A stretch of 12,533 bases of DNA. Origin: Acidobacteriota bacterium. GTDB taxonomy: Bacteria; Acidobacteriota; Terriglobia; Terriglobales; Acidobacteriaceae. This document shows positions 1 to 9,200 of this stretch, piece after piece. The notes below the pieces were generated by a model. It made no database searches and was not told the origin of the DNA. It worked only from the letters and a program-made list of their open reading frames with translations. The DNA is taken from positions 1 through 12,533 of the forward strand of contig JAJZMO010000257.1 in NCBI GenBank assembly GCA_021798235.1, in the 5' to 3' direction. Positions within the stretch are counted from its first letter, which is position 1, and every line of letters starts with the position of its first letter. The translations under genes were made by a program, and so were the position numbers.

Positions 1-1923
1 CGATGGATTTGCAGTTTTTTCACTCGCACCTACGTACAGAGTGTCAGCGAGCTGCATATTGGCGAGCACGTTACCGGTGCCGCCACCCTGCACACCATAC
101 GACTCCGGCATAAACATCGTACGATCTGGAGCTCCCGCATTGTTTTCAAACTTTGCGTTGTTGCCAAAGAGCGCACCCATACGCACCGTGTGGTTCTTGT
201 AGACCTTGGTCAAGTTATCTTGAAAGGTATACAGATCTTCATGGTTTGCATAGCCGCCCGCGTTCCAGAGCGTAGAGCCTTGAATCGAACCGTATCCATA
301 GCTACCGCCCCAGCCCATTTGGTTCGTCTCGCCCGGGGTTTTTCCGAGGGAGGTTGGCCAAATATCCGGAATGTTGGCATTCATTGCATCCATCAGCGTC
401 GTCGGAGTGCCAGCAGAGGTCACAGCCTGAATCGCGTTGTGTCCATAGCCAAACTCCAAGTCATTAACCAAGGAGTTGGAGATGGTGGAGGTTAAACGAG
501 CCATGATGCTACGGGAAGGCTGATTCCAGTCGCTATAGACTTTGTCAAAGTTGTTATCGCCCCAGAATTCGTTGGGGTTCGGCCCCGGTGAATTCCAAGA
601 GTCATTGGCCCAGCTTGCCGTGATGTGATTTTTTGCATTCACATCATAGTCAACACGAGCGTGCCACTCCATCCAGTTTTGCTTGTCGGATTCTGACTGC
701 GCCCAGTTTGCTCCGTTCGCCAGAAGGGACGTAAGGTTTGCCGCAGAGAAGTAATTTCCAACAGCAAGCCCGCCGGGACTCGTATTGCCGATGATTTGCG
801 GATTGGCACCCTGATCCCCAACAGCCAGTACTGGTGCGGTCTGACCGCAAGCATCCTTCCCACCTGCGGGAATTGCACTATAGTCACCATTCAACTCAGC
901 CTGTGTGGGCATACAATCTGCAATCGCAACACCGATTGTCTGCTTGTCCCACTCCTGATTCCACCAGAGGAAGAGCTTGTTTTTGATTGCGGGGCCGCTA
1001 ACATTGTAACCATAGTCGTCACGGGTCAGCGGAGCCTTGCCGAGCTTATCGAAGTTAGAGACCCAGTCGTTGGCATCCAGCGCATCGCGACGGCCAGCAT
1101 AGAAAGCACCGCCATGGATCTGATTGGTTCCCGACTTTGTGGTGATGCTGATGATAGCACCGGCTGCCTGACCATATTCTGGGCCATAGGAGTTGGTGAG
1201 CATCTTAAATTCAGCAATGGTGTAAACCGAAGGATAGACAAGGATCGTACGACCGGAACCCACGTCGTTGTTGTTCACGCCGTCAATCAGGAACAGGTTG
1301 TAGTTGTAGGGGTTACCGTTGACGGAAAAATCGGCTCCGCCCTGGAGGCCCTTGTCGATCGTGTCAAAGTCAGCCGCCGTAGAAACGCCCGGAGACAGCG
1401 TGACGAGGTTCATGAAGTTCTCGCCATTCAGCGGGAGCTCCTTAACCTGGGTGGTGTTGACAACCATACCTACGGAGGAGGATGTCGTCTGGACTTCCAG
1501 CGGATTGGCGGTGACGGTTACCTTTTGGTTGACCGAACCGACCTTCAGCTTGGCGTCCTCGCGGGTGTCCGTGGAGACGTGCACCACAACATCGTTGATC
1601 ACGGTCTCCTGGAACTTCGGTGCAGAGATGGTGATCTGGTAATTGCCGCCCGGGACCTGAGGCACAGTGTAGTTGCCTTGATTGTCTGAGGTCGCGGCAC
1701 GGACTTCGCCCGTTGCAGTGTTGACCACGGTGACCGTGGCATTGGGAACCGCAGCACCGGTCGAGTCAGTGACGGTTCCGTTGATGGAACCGGTGTAAAT
1801 CTGCGCATGCAGGCTGCCCGTACTGAGCACCTGCAGCATAAAGACGAGCGCCACGCCAAAGAGGGCGCGTGCAAATACGCGTCCCCAGGCCTTCGGCCCC
1901 GCCGCTCCAAATCGATGTAACAT
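1..1923 (-). CDS. Oar-like TonB-dependent outer-membrane receptor with N-terminal carboxypeptidase-regulatory-like domain (3' end cut by window)
   Basis: The minus strand is open from an ATG at 1923-1921 to the window edge, giving 641 residues of a protein usually about 1,000-1,200 long. Residues 1-41 form a signal peptide ending in LHAQ. Residues 43-135 read as a CarboxypepD_reg-like beta-sandwich (GSINGTVTDSTGAAVPNATV, then GNYTVPQVPGGNY). Residues 145-265 are a TonB plug-like region with KELPLNGENF, LIDGVNNND and GPEYGQAAGAIISITTKSG. The rest is aromatic- and Asn-rich like an outer-membrane barrel. By family it sits in the outer membrane and probably takes up or binds large substrates such as glycans or peptides; the ligand cannot be told. 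GGAGGT at 1928-1933 fixes the start. It is transcribed away from the cytochrome gene. I am sure of the family, not of the substrate. Confidence 0.93.
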   Translation of the reverse strand, partial: MLHRFGAAGPKAWGRVFARALFGVALVFMLQVLSTGSLHAQIYTGSINGTVTDSTGAAVPNATVTVVNTATGEVRAATSDNQGNYTVPQVPGGNYQITISAPKFQETVINDVVVHVSTDTREDAKLKVGSVNQKVTVTANPLEVQTTSSSVGMVVNTTQVKELPLNGENFMNLVTLSPGVSTAADFDTIDKGLQGGADFSVNGNPYNYNLFLIDGVNNNDVGSGRTILVYPSVYTIAEFKMLTNSYGPEYGQAAGAIISITTKSGTNQIHGGAFYAGRRDALDANDWVSNFDKLGKAPLTRDDYGYNVSGPAIKNKLFLWWNQEWDKQTIGVAIADCMPTQAELNGDYSAIPAGGKDACGQTAPVLAVGDQGANPQIIGNTSPGGLAVGNYFSAANLTSLLANGANWAQSESDKQNWMEWHARVDYDVNAKNHITASWANDSWNSPGPNPNEFWGDNNFDKVYSDWNQPSRSIMARLTSTISNSLVNDLEFGYGHNAIQAVTSAGTPTTLMDAMNANIPDIWPTSLGKTPGETNQMGWGGSYGYGSIQGSTLWNAGGYANHEDLYTFQDNLTKVYKNHTVRMGALFGNNAKFENNAGAPDRTMFMPESYGVQGGGTGNVLANMQLADTLYVGASEKTANPS

Positions 1924-2261
1924 GCCTACCTCCGAAAAAGTATCGTGCATTGTTTCGTTGCGCCCCGCCTCCGGTACACAAATCTTACGGACCTGTACCG
2001 ACCTCAGGGCAGAAAAACACTTACGGTATGCTGCAGATTGTGTTTACTATCCCCAATAGGCCTCTGTCAACAAGAAAAATTAATTTTCAGTAAAACTTGT
2101 AATGGGATTGGCTTTTCATCCGAGCGAGCAGCCGCTGACAAGCCCGCACCCCAGCGATGCCCATCCCGGTTCCCCGGCTTGCCGCTACACTGGTGCCTGC
2201 CCTGTGTTGCAATTTTTCTACCCGCTGTGGAATGCTTGCTGTGTCAGGCTGGACACCCCGA
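1924..2261. other. Gene-free stretch between receptor and cytochrome genes
   Basis: These 338 bases hold the 5' regions of two divergent genes. The part from about 2040 to 2105 is markedly A+T-rich compared with its surroundings, as expected for promoter DNA. A short in-frame extension upstream of the cytochrome start (ATGs at 2157 and 2232) is open, but it does not look like a signal peptide, so I leave it non-coding. I see no convincing small gene, RNA gene or terminator here. Confidence 0.6.
2042..2070 (-). promoter_or_regulatory. Possible sigma-70-like promoter of the TonB receptor
   Basis: Read on the minus strand, a perfect TTGACA (2070-2065) lies 17 bases before GTAAAC (2047-2042), inside the A+T-rich patch and about 120 bases before the receptor start. 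The -35 is ideal but the -10 is poor (two of six matches at this spacing), so the call rests mostly on the -35 and on position. Confidence 0.3.
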
Positions 2262-3491
2262 ATGCGGCAACTCCCCCTAAAACGCAACCTAGTCTTTTCA
2301 TTCATGCCTTGGGCAGCGTGCGTGCTGCTGTGCGGCGTAGGGGCACGGCCGGCTCTGGGGCAGCTAGCCACCAGCGATCACGTGGAGTTGCCGGGATTTT
2401 GGCCCACGAAGCCGACAGCATCTCGCTCGGAGTATGTGGGAGCCAAGGTCTGTGCGGAGTGTCACGAGTCCATTGCGCAGTCCAGTGGGCAAACCCCCAT
2501 GGCGCACGCGGCCATGCTGGCGACGGAATCCTCTGTCTTGCAGTCTGCCAGCAAGCTGCACTTTACCGCAGGGGCCTATCAGTACAGCATCCTGCCCCCC
2601 CCCCCACGATGTGTCCTCCCCTACAGCAAGCGGCAGCAGTGCGGCAATCTATCGCGTTACGGATGGTAAGCAGACATTGCAATATCCCCTTCTGTGGGCC
2701 TTCGGATCGCCCCGCGTTGGCCAGTCCTATTTATTTCGGAAGCCGGGCGATTCGACGCTGTATGAGGCGCGCACAACGTATTTCACTCCGTTGCACAATC
2801 TCAATTTCACTCCCGCGCGCGCGCTGACATCGCCAGCAGACTTGGAAGAGGCGATGGATCGCCCCGTACCTGAGTTTGAGGTCGTGCGGTGCTTTTCCTG
2901 CCACACGACGGCGGCGGTCTTCCGTGGCACGGTGGACGAACTGCATTTGATCCCCGCGTAAGCTGTGAAGCCTGCCATGGCCCGGGAGCCAGGCACGTGA
3001 CGGCCATGCGACGGCTTCTGGATGGCAAATCCACTTCGCAAGTGATGCACATCTTCAATCCGGCGACGCTGTCGCCTGCGGATTCGGTTGATTTCTGCGG
3101 GGCCTGCCATGAGACATGGTGGGACGTGAAAACGGAAGGCGATCATGGTCCCTCCACGGCACGCATGCCTGCTTACCGACTGGAAAGCAGCCAATGCTGG
3201 CTGAAGACGGGCGGGGACGCCCGGCTGACTTGTATGACCTGTCATGATCCCCATGTTCCGCTGCAAACGAACCCGCTCGCCTATGACGCCCGCTGCCTTG
3301 CGTGTCATGCGATCGGTGGGGGGACGCCCCCAAAAAACGCGGCGCTACAGGGAGCAGCGGCAAGCTGCCCTGTCGGCACCCAACGATGCACAACTTGCCA
3401 CATGCCCAAAGTTTTTGTGCCGGAGATGCAGGACACCTTTACCGATCATCGGATTCGCATTGCCAAACAGGGCGAGCCGTACCCGGAGTGA
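2262..3491 (+). pseudogene. Secreted multihaem (seven CXXCH) c-type cytochrome, broken by two frameshifts
   Basis: The coding sense moves between reading frames. Frame A (from 2262) gives a signal peptide (MRQLPLKRN, hydrophobic core, ALGQ) and haem motif CAECH (2451-2465). At the 11-C run 2595-2605 the protein continues one frame over, with CFSCH (2890-2904), to a TAA at 2959-2961. It then resumes in frame A with CEACH (2964), CGACH (3096), CMTCH (3231), CLACH (3294) and CTTCH (3387), ending at TGA 3491. Removing one C and restoring one G near 2956 (CCC GGC GTA AGC) gives a continuous protein of about 409 residues resembling cytochrome c554-type multihaem electron carriers, which would be periplasmic or extracellular. 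ATG 2262 was chosen for the signal peptide; 2232 and 2157 are in frame, and none has a clear Shine-Dalgarno. It may be a true pseudogene or carry sequencing errors. Confidence 0.85.
2595..2605 (+). repeat. Homopolymeric tract of 11 C inside the cytochrome gene
   Basis: Eleven consecutive C residues lie exactly where the cytochrome reading frame changes. Ten C (or thirteen) would keep the flanking haem-protein sequence in one frame (Leu-Pro-Pro-Pro-His-Asp). Such runs slip both in replication and in sequencing. Confidence 0.95.
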
Positions 3492-3524
3492 TCGTTTGCA
3501 TGGCCCCAGAGCACGGGGCAGGCT

Positions 3525-5321
3525 TCAGTCGGTCCACTTCCCTGCGCCTTCCACGATCGTGATGTATCGGTCCAAGGGCAGATCGACAAAGCGCTCCACT
3601 TTTCCGCTGGGCTGGGGCCAGTGAACCTCGACCCAATCCATCTTTTTCCGCTGTCCGATGCCCAGCACCAGTCTGGGATCGTGCGAGGAGAGAAAGCTGC
3701 CGCCGCCAATTTTGGTGCGCGTTTGCCGCAGATCCCCGGCTTGATAGGTAACCCGCGCCCCAATCGCATCCGTGTTGCATTTGCGTCCGACAAGACGAAT
3801 CCCCAGCCAGTGACTGCTGTAACCAACTTGGTTGCGCAGCAACAGCGGAGGCCCGTCGTTGATGCCCACAAGCACATCCAAGGCTCCGTTGTTGGAGATG
3901 TCTCCCACGGCCAAACCGCGCGCGGAGTATGGGCGCTTGAAGGCACTGCCGGCCTCGGCGCTGACATCCTTCATTTTTTTTTCTTCGCCATGAAACAGCA
4001 ACATTGGCTGCTCATAGGTGATGTAGCGAGAACCTTGCCCAACCGCATCATCGGGGAAACCATTGGCAAGGATCAGATCCAAATGCCCGTCGTTATCGTA
4101 ATCAAAAAATTTCACGCCCCAGCCGCTCATCCAGCGCGTCGGCATCCCAATGCCAGCCGGCATGGCGATGTCGGTAAACGTGCCGTCATGGTTATTGCGA
4201 TAGAGCGAGAAAATTTCTTCGTTGATATTGGATACGAAGAGATCCATCCAGCCATCCTGGTCAAAATCGGTTGCATCCACGCCCATGCCAGAGCGAGGCC
4301 GACCATCGGCACTGTAGGCTACGCCTGCATCAAAGCCCTCTTCAGTAAATTTGCCGCCGCCTTGGTTGACGAAGAGGAAATTGGCCACCGTGTCGTTGGA
4401 GACAAACAGATCCAGCTTGCCGTCATTGTTTACATCCACGGCCACGGCCCCCCAGGCCTTGCCCAGGGAAGCTGCAATTCCAGATTCGCGGCTGACATCC
4501 GTGAAGGTCCCATCCCCGTTGTTATGGAAGAGCCAGCTGGGCATGGGCTGGAAGATGCGCGGAATGCAGTAGTGGTGCTGGCCATCGGCGTCTACCGTGC
4601 AGATGAGGCCGTTTTCGATCTTCACAAACTGGCAAACAAACAGATCCAGCCGTCCATCGTTGTCGTAGTCGAACCAGACCGCGCTCGTGCTCCAACCCGG
4701 CGCGGCGACCCCGGCCTTTTCCGTCACATCGGTAAAGGTACCGTCGCCATTGTTGTGGTAGAGGATATTGCGGCCATACTGTGTGACGTAGATGTCGGCA
4801 TGTCCATCCCCATCGTAATCGCCCACGGCCACGCCCATGCCATAGCCGCCGCCGGCCACGCCCGCCTGCTCCGTTACATCGGTAAAGGTGCCATCACGAT
4901 TGTTGCGGTACAGGGCATTGCGCAGCGGTTTCTTCGGCGTGTAGAAATCGCATTTGCCGCTGTTGACCAGATAGATGTCCATCCAGCCATCATTGTCATA
5001 ATCCAAAAAAGCACAGCCCGGCCCAGTGCTCTCTGGCAAATGTTTTTCTGGAGACTTTCCAGCAGTGTGCGCCCAGAAAATCTTGCTTTCACTGGCGGGA
5101 ACCTCTTGAAAAATTCCCGGGGGAGCCGTCGGAATGACCGAGGCCAATGTCCGCGCGCCCAGAACCGAGGCCCCGGCCAAGGACGCCATCTGCTGCATGA
5201 AAATTCGTCGGGAAGATCGGGACAATTGCATCGGCCCCAAGAAGGAATGCTCGCGCCGCATAACTGGTAGGATGCTAGCATATCCATCTGGCATCCCCGA
5301 ATGGGCTGACCCTTTTTTCAT
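3525..5321 (-). CDS. Tat-exported CRTAC1-like protein: FG-GAP/VCBS beta-propeller with C-terminal ASPIC/UnbV domain
   Basis: Taken from ATG 5321-5319 this is 598 residues. SRSSRRIFMQQ (twin Arg at about 38-39) plus a hydrophobic stretch (MASLAGASVLG) is a Tat signal, so it should be exported folded. Seven propeller repeats follow with calcium-type loops: DYDNDG (107), DYDGDG (168), DYDNDG (218), DVNNDG (296), DFDQDG (352), DYDNDG (407) and a degenerate DISNNG (474). Four NNxDGTFTD segments link blades. Residues 504-585 are an ASPIC/UnbV domain (WLGIRLVG, DAIGARV, GGGSFLSSHDPRLVLGIG, VEVHWP). Function in bacteria is largely unknown; binding or scaffolding is inferred. The frame is open to 5504, but GAGGA at 5329-5333, seven bases before ATG 5321, favours this start. 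Internal starts at 5261 and 5231 lack a ribosome binding site. It converges on the cytochrome gene with a 33-base gap. Confidence 0.9.
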   Translation of the reverse strand: MKKGSAHSGMPDGYASILPVMRREHSFLGPMQLSRSSRRIFMQQMASLAGASVLGARTLASVIPTAPPGIFQEVPASESKIFWAHTAGKSPEKHLPESTGPGCAFLDYDNDGWMDIYLVNSGKCDFYTPKKPLRNALYRNNRDGTFTDVTEQAGVAGGGYGMGVAVGDYDGDGHADIYVTQYGRNILYHNNGDGTFTDVTEKAGVAAPGWSTSAVWFDYDNDGRLDLFVCQFVKIENGLICTVDADGQHHYCIPRIFQPMPSWLFHNNGDGTFTDVSRESGIAASLGKAWGAVAVDVNNDGKLDLFVSNDTVANFLFVNQGGGKFTEEGFDAGVAYSADGRPRSGMGVDATDFDQDGWMDLFVSNINEEIFSLYRNNHDGTFTDIAMPAGIGMPTRWMSGWGVKFFDYDNDGHLDLILANGFPDDAVGQGSRYITYEQPMLLFHGEEKKMKDVSAEAGSAFKRPYSARGLAVGDISNNGALDVLVGINDGPPLLLRNQVGYSSHWLGIRLVGRKCNTDAIGARVTYQAGDLRQTRTKIGGGSFLSSHDPRLVLGIGQRKKMDWVEVHWPQPSGKVERFVDLPLDRYITIVEGAGKWTD

Positions 5322-5328
5322 TAAAATT

Positions 5329-5333
5329 TCCTC
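5329..5333 (-). promoter_or_regulatory. Ribosome binding site deciding the CRTAC1-like start
   Basis: On the minus strand GAGGA precedes ATG 5321-5319 by seven bases. None of the other in-frame ATGs (5342, 5294, 5261, 5231) has a comparable site. The site lies within the 19 bases separating this start from the divergent TPR gene start. Confidence 0.6.
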
Positions 5334-5340
5334 GGTTCCC

Positions 5341-7380
5341 ATGATGCAATTGCAGCGCAAAATACTGTCGGTGATTTTGGGCCCTATTGCCCTCACCAGC
5401 ATCCTGCTCTTGGTTGGTGGCAGCATGCGCGGACAATCGACCCCGCCACAAAACTTCACTGACCTGGCTGCCTCGGCTGCCAGCAATCGAGACAATGGGA
5501 ACACCGATACGGCGGTGCAACAGTATCGACAAGCCCTACAGATGCAGCCCGATTGGGCGGAAGGCTGGTGGAATCTCGGCTCGCTGTACTACGCAGAAAA
5601 CCAGTACGCCCCTGCAAGCGATGCCTTCCAAAAGCTTGCCAGCTTGCGCCCCCAAGTGGGCGTTGTTTGGAGCATGCTTGGACTGTGCGAGTTCGAAACA
5701 CGCAACTATGCGAAGGCACTCCAAGATCTGGAGACGGGGCAACAGCTCGGCTCCATTCCGGATGAGCAGCTTGCGCAAGTTGCCGGCTATCACCTCGCAC
5801 TGCTACAAAATCAATCCGGAGATTTCCCCAGCGCCACGCAGACCATTCGCTCCGCGTTTGGAGACGGGGGGATCCCGGACGCAGCAAAAGAGATTCTGGG
5901 GCTGGCGCTGTTGCACGTACCGCTGTTTCCAGACAACGTTGACCCGGCCCGGGATGCACTCGTGCAGGCCGCAGGCAACCTGGGAGCCTTGCTCAACCAA
6001 GGGCGCACCACGGAGGCAGTTGCCGCATTCCCCGCGCTGCTGGCGCAGTACCCGAAGATCCCGTACCTGCATCTGGCCTATGCCAACGCCTTAATCTCCC
6101 TCGGCCAGCTCCGCCCGGCGCTACGGGCAATTCAAGAAGAAGAAGCGCTGTCGCCGCAGGCATCTCTGCCTTGGGTTGCGGAATCTCAGGTGGATCTACT
6201 CTTGCATCACAACACCCAGGCCTTGGCTGCGGCTCGCAAGGCTGTAGCGCTGGACCCCCAATCGCCTACTGCACGCAAAATGCTCGTGCAGGCCCTTGTC
6301 AGCCACGGAGAGATCGCTGCCGCTCAAAAACAAAAGGCTCTTTGGAAGTCGCTTCCAACGGAGCCTTCCCAGCCGGAAGCGCGCATCCTAAGCTTGTACA
6401 CTGCCCAGGGCAACGGCTCCGCGCCGTCCGCAGTAGACCCGGCTTCGGCCCTCCAACAGGCTACGCAGGAATATCAGACAGGAAATTATGCGGCCGCCGC
6501 GTCGCATCTACGCCTTTGGCTGTCCACTCACACACAAGATGGAACCGCCTGGGCGATTCTCGGACTTTGTGAATACGCCACCCACGACTACGAGAATGCA
6601 AGAATTCATCTGCAGCGCGGGCGGGATTTGGGCATGCACGGCAGTCCGGCTTCCATACAGGACGCCTTGTATCATCTGGCGATTCTGCTCAACCTCCATC
6701 GCCAATTTGATGACGTTCCCGATGTGCTCACGCCTGTACTCGATGCCCCGTCGCCCAGCAAGGACGTGCTCATGGCCTTGGGAATTTCGCTGCTGCACAT
6801 CTCCAAACTTCCCAATCAAGTTCCCGCAGCCTCGCTCCCCATGATCACTCGCTGTGGACAGGTCTTGGTGCTGCAACACCGCCGGGAGTTTGACGCGGCA
6901 GTCCAGCAATTGCAATCGCTCACCCAGCAATATCCCGATGTTCCGTTTCTTCATTTCGCCTATGGCAAGGCCCTGGCTTCCCTGGCTCTTTATGACAAGG
7001 CCACCGCGGAAATGCTCCGGGAAACTCATATCTCGCCGCACAGTGAGCTGCCCTGGATTTGGCTGGCCAGAATCGAACTCACACAGCAGGATGCGCAGGC
7101 AGCCCTGCCCGATGCTGAGCGCGCCGTAAGTTTGGCCCCGGACTCAGCAGAGGCACAGTACATGCTGGGAGACGCAGAGCTGCAACAGGGACAGATTCCT
7201 GCAGCCATTCGCACCTTGCAAAACTCCGTTCGCTTGTTGCCCAACAGCCCCGAAACCCACTTCGCATTAGCCCAGGCATATTTGAAGGCGCACCAGCCGC
7301 AAAAAGCGGCGCAAGAGCGTACGATCTTTCAGACCCTACGCAATGCCAGCCCTGGAGCCGCCACGACACAGCCGCAATAG
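5341..7380 (+). CDS. Secreted tetratricopeptide-repeat protein with an internal long duplication
   Basis: The protein is 679 residues from ATG 5341. Residues 1-32 form a Sec-type signal (LQRKILSVILGPIALTSILL), perhaps left as an anchor. The rest is helical TPR sequence: for example 56-96 (AVQQYRQALQMQPDWAEGWWNLGSLYY in two halves), 220-300 and 580-660 (LPDAERAVSLAPDSAEAQYMLG). Two long stretches, about 84-340 and 377-665, align with each other (VWSMLGLCEFETRNYAKA with AWAILGLCEYATHDYENA). TPR arrays bind other proteins, so a scaffold role in the periplasm is likely, possibly for the neighbouring CRTAC1-like protein or cytochrome; this is inference from position. The frame is open back to 5134, but that part overlaps the divergent gene and the signal peptide sits at 5341. 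No good Shine-Dalgarno is seen, so ATG 5344 is also possible. Confidence 0.88.
   Translation: MMQLQRKILSVILGPIALTSILLLVGGSMRGQSTPPQNFTDLAASAASNRDNGNTDTAVQQYRQALQMQPDWAEGWWNLGSLYYAENQYAPASDAFQKLASLRPQVGVVWSMLGLCEFETRNYAKALQDLETGQQLGSIPDEQLAQVAGYHLALLQNQSGDFPSATQTIRSAFGDGGIPDAAKEILGLALLHVPLFPDNVDPARDALVQAAGNLGALLNQGRTTEAVAAFPALLAQYPKIPYLHLAYANALISLGQLRPALRAIQEEEALSPQASLPWVAESQVDLLLHHNTQALAAARKAVALDPQSPTARKMLVQALVSHGEIAAAQKQKALWKSLPTEPSQPEARILSLYTAQGNGSAPSAVDPASALQQATQEYQTGNYAAAASHLRLWLSTHTQDGTAWAILGLCEYATHDYENARIHLQRGRDLGMHGSPASIQDALYHLAILLNLHRQFDDVPDVLTPVLDAPSPSKDVLMALGISLLHISKLPNQVPAASLPMITRCGQVLVLQHRREFDAAVQQLQSLTQQYPDVPFLHFAYGKALASLALYDKATAEMLRETHISPHSELPWIWLARIELTQQDAQAALPDAERAVSLAPDSAEAQYMLGDAELQQGQIPAAIRTLQNSVRLLPNSPETHFALAQAYLKAHQPQKAAQERTIFQTLRNASPGAATTQPQ
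5590..6360 (+). repeat. First copy of the duplicated TPR module (coding)
   Basis: It encodes residues 84-340 of the TPR protein. Landmarks shared with the second copy include MLGLCEF, ALLHVPLFPDN, QYPKIPYLHLAYANAL and LPWVAESQ. Similarity is seen at protein level; the DNA has diverged. Confidence 0.75.
6469..7335 (+). repeat. Second copy of the duplicated TPR module (coding)
   Basis: It encodes residues 377-665. Counterparts of the first copy are ILGLCEY, SLLHISKLPNQ, QYPDVPFLHFAYGKAL and LPWIWLARIEL. It is followed by further TPR sequence and a short polar tail. Confidence 0.75.
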
Positions 7381-7425
7381 CCCCCCGGGCTTGCACGAAG
7401 GTTTGCGTTTCGGATGGTACCCTAG

Positions 7426-8748
<1,323 letters not shown>

Positions 8749-8786
8749 AACCGATGCGCTGGAAGGTTGCCGTATCACATCCCAGC

Positions 8787-8815
8787 TTGCATCTGGCGCT
8801 GGAATCCGCGATACT
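8787..8815 (+). promoter_or_regulatory. Possible weak promoter of rpsP
   Basis: TTGCAT (8787-8792) and GATACT (8810-8815) are 17 bases apart in the 148-base gap between ahcY and rpsP. Both boxes are only partial matches (three and four of six), so readthrough from ahcY is an equally good explanation. Confidence 0.25.
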
Positions 8816-8881
8816 AAAAAGCTGGAGCTGCATGCGCCCGCCGATGTGGGCTGTTCAGGATCGCTCCCGGTTTCCATTCAG

Positions 8882-8887
8882 AAAGGA
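8882..8887 (+). promoter_or_regulatory. Ribosome binding site fixing the GTG start of rpsP
   Basis: AAAGGA lies nine bases before GTG 8897. Translation from this GTG gives the normal S16 N-terminus (Met-Leu-Thr-Ile-Arg), whereas the frame itself stays open far upstream into ahcY. Confidence 0.65.
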
Positions 8888-8896
8888 TTTGCCCCA

Positions 8897-9148
8897 GTGT
8901 TAACGATTCGTCTGGCGCGTTTTGGCGCCCGCAAGAAGCCTTTTTACCGCGTGGTTGTCATCGAAAAGGATCGCGCCCGCAATGGCCGCTCCCTGGAAGT
9001 AGTCGGCACCTACAACCCACGCACCAACCCTGCCACCTGCGACTTGAAGCGAGACCGCATTGAGCACTGGGCCAGCAAGGGCGCACAACTCTCCGAGCGC
9101 GTACAGAAGCTGATGGCCCTGCCGCAGGCTGCCCCGGCCAACGCCTAA
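8897..9148 (+). CDS. rpsP: 30S ribosomal protein S16
   Basis: This is a structural protein of the small ribosomal subunit that helps 16S rRNA fold during 30S assembly. The 83-residue product has the usual length and the diagnostic start LTIRLARFGARKKPFYRVVV, then DRARNGRSLEVVGTYNPR and a DRIEHWASKGAQLSERVQKL end region. The start is GTG at 8897, chosen because S16 begins at exactly this residue and AAAGGA stands nine bases before it; the upstream extension of the frame is a shadow through ahcY. It follows ahcY by 148 bases and leads into khpA and rimM on the same strand, as in the common S16 gene group, though a 286-base gap with its own promoter separates it from khpA. Confidence 0.97.
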   Translation: MLTIRLARFGARKKPFYRVVVIEKDRARNGRSLEVVGTYNPRTNPATCDLKRDRIEHWASKGAQLSERVQKLMALPQAAPANA

Positions 9149-9167
9149 GCACTGGGCACAGAGAATT

Positions 9168-9200
9168 GTCGGTGGAAAGCCTCCCCAGCCTTTCGCCGAC
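9168..9200 (+). terminator. Hairpin just after rpsP, possible terminator without a U-run
   Basis: GTCGGTGGAA (9168-9177) can pair with TTTCGCCGAC (9191-9200) over ten positions, two of them G-U, around a 13-base loop. It starts 20 bases after the rpsP stop, a typical terminator place. No T-run follows, so it may instead protect the 3' end of the transcript. Confidence 0.35.

Noticed and set aside
796..1689. 297-codon plus-strand frame inside the receptor gene
   Set aside because: The minus-strand frame is continuously open through it and encodes the TonB plug; this is a shadow.
2889..3491. Separate 200-residue cytochrome gene starting at ATG 2889
   Set aside because: Its first 20 or so residues are an out-of-frame reading of the CFSCH region and include no signal peptide. 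It is the 3' part of the frameshifted gene.
3503..3519. Terminator between the convergent cytochrome and CRTAC1-like genes (GCCCC/GGGGC)
   Set aside because: Only five base pairs with a seven-base loop and no T-run on either strand.
3621..5270. 549-codon plus-strand open frame opposite the CRTAC1-like gene
   Set aside because: It mirrors the repeated Asp-rich propeller loops, whose complement yields Ile/Val codons. It lacks a ribosome binding site and any recognisable domain, while the minus strand has clear family motifs.
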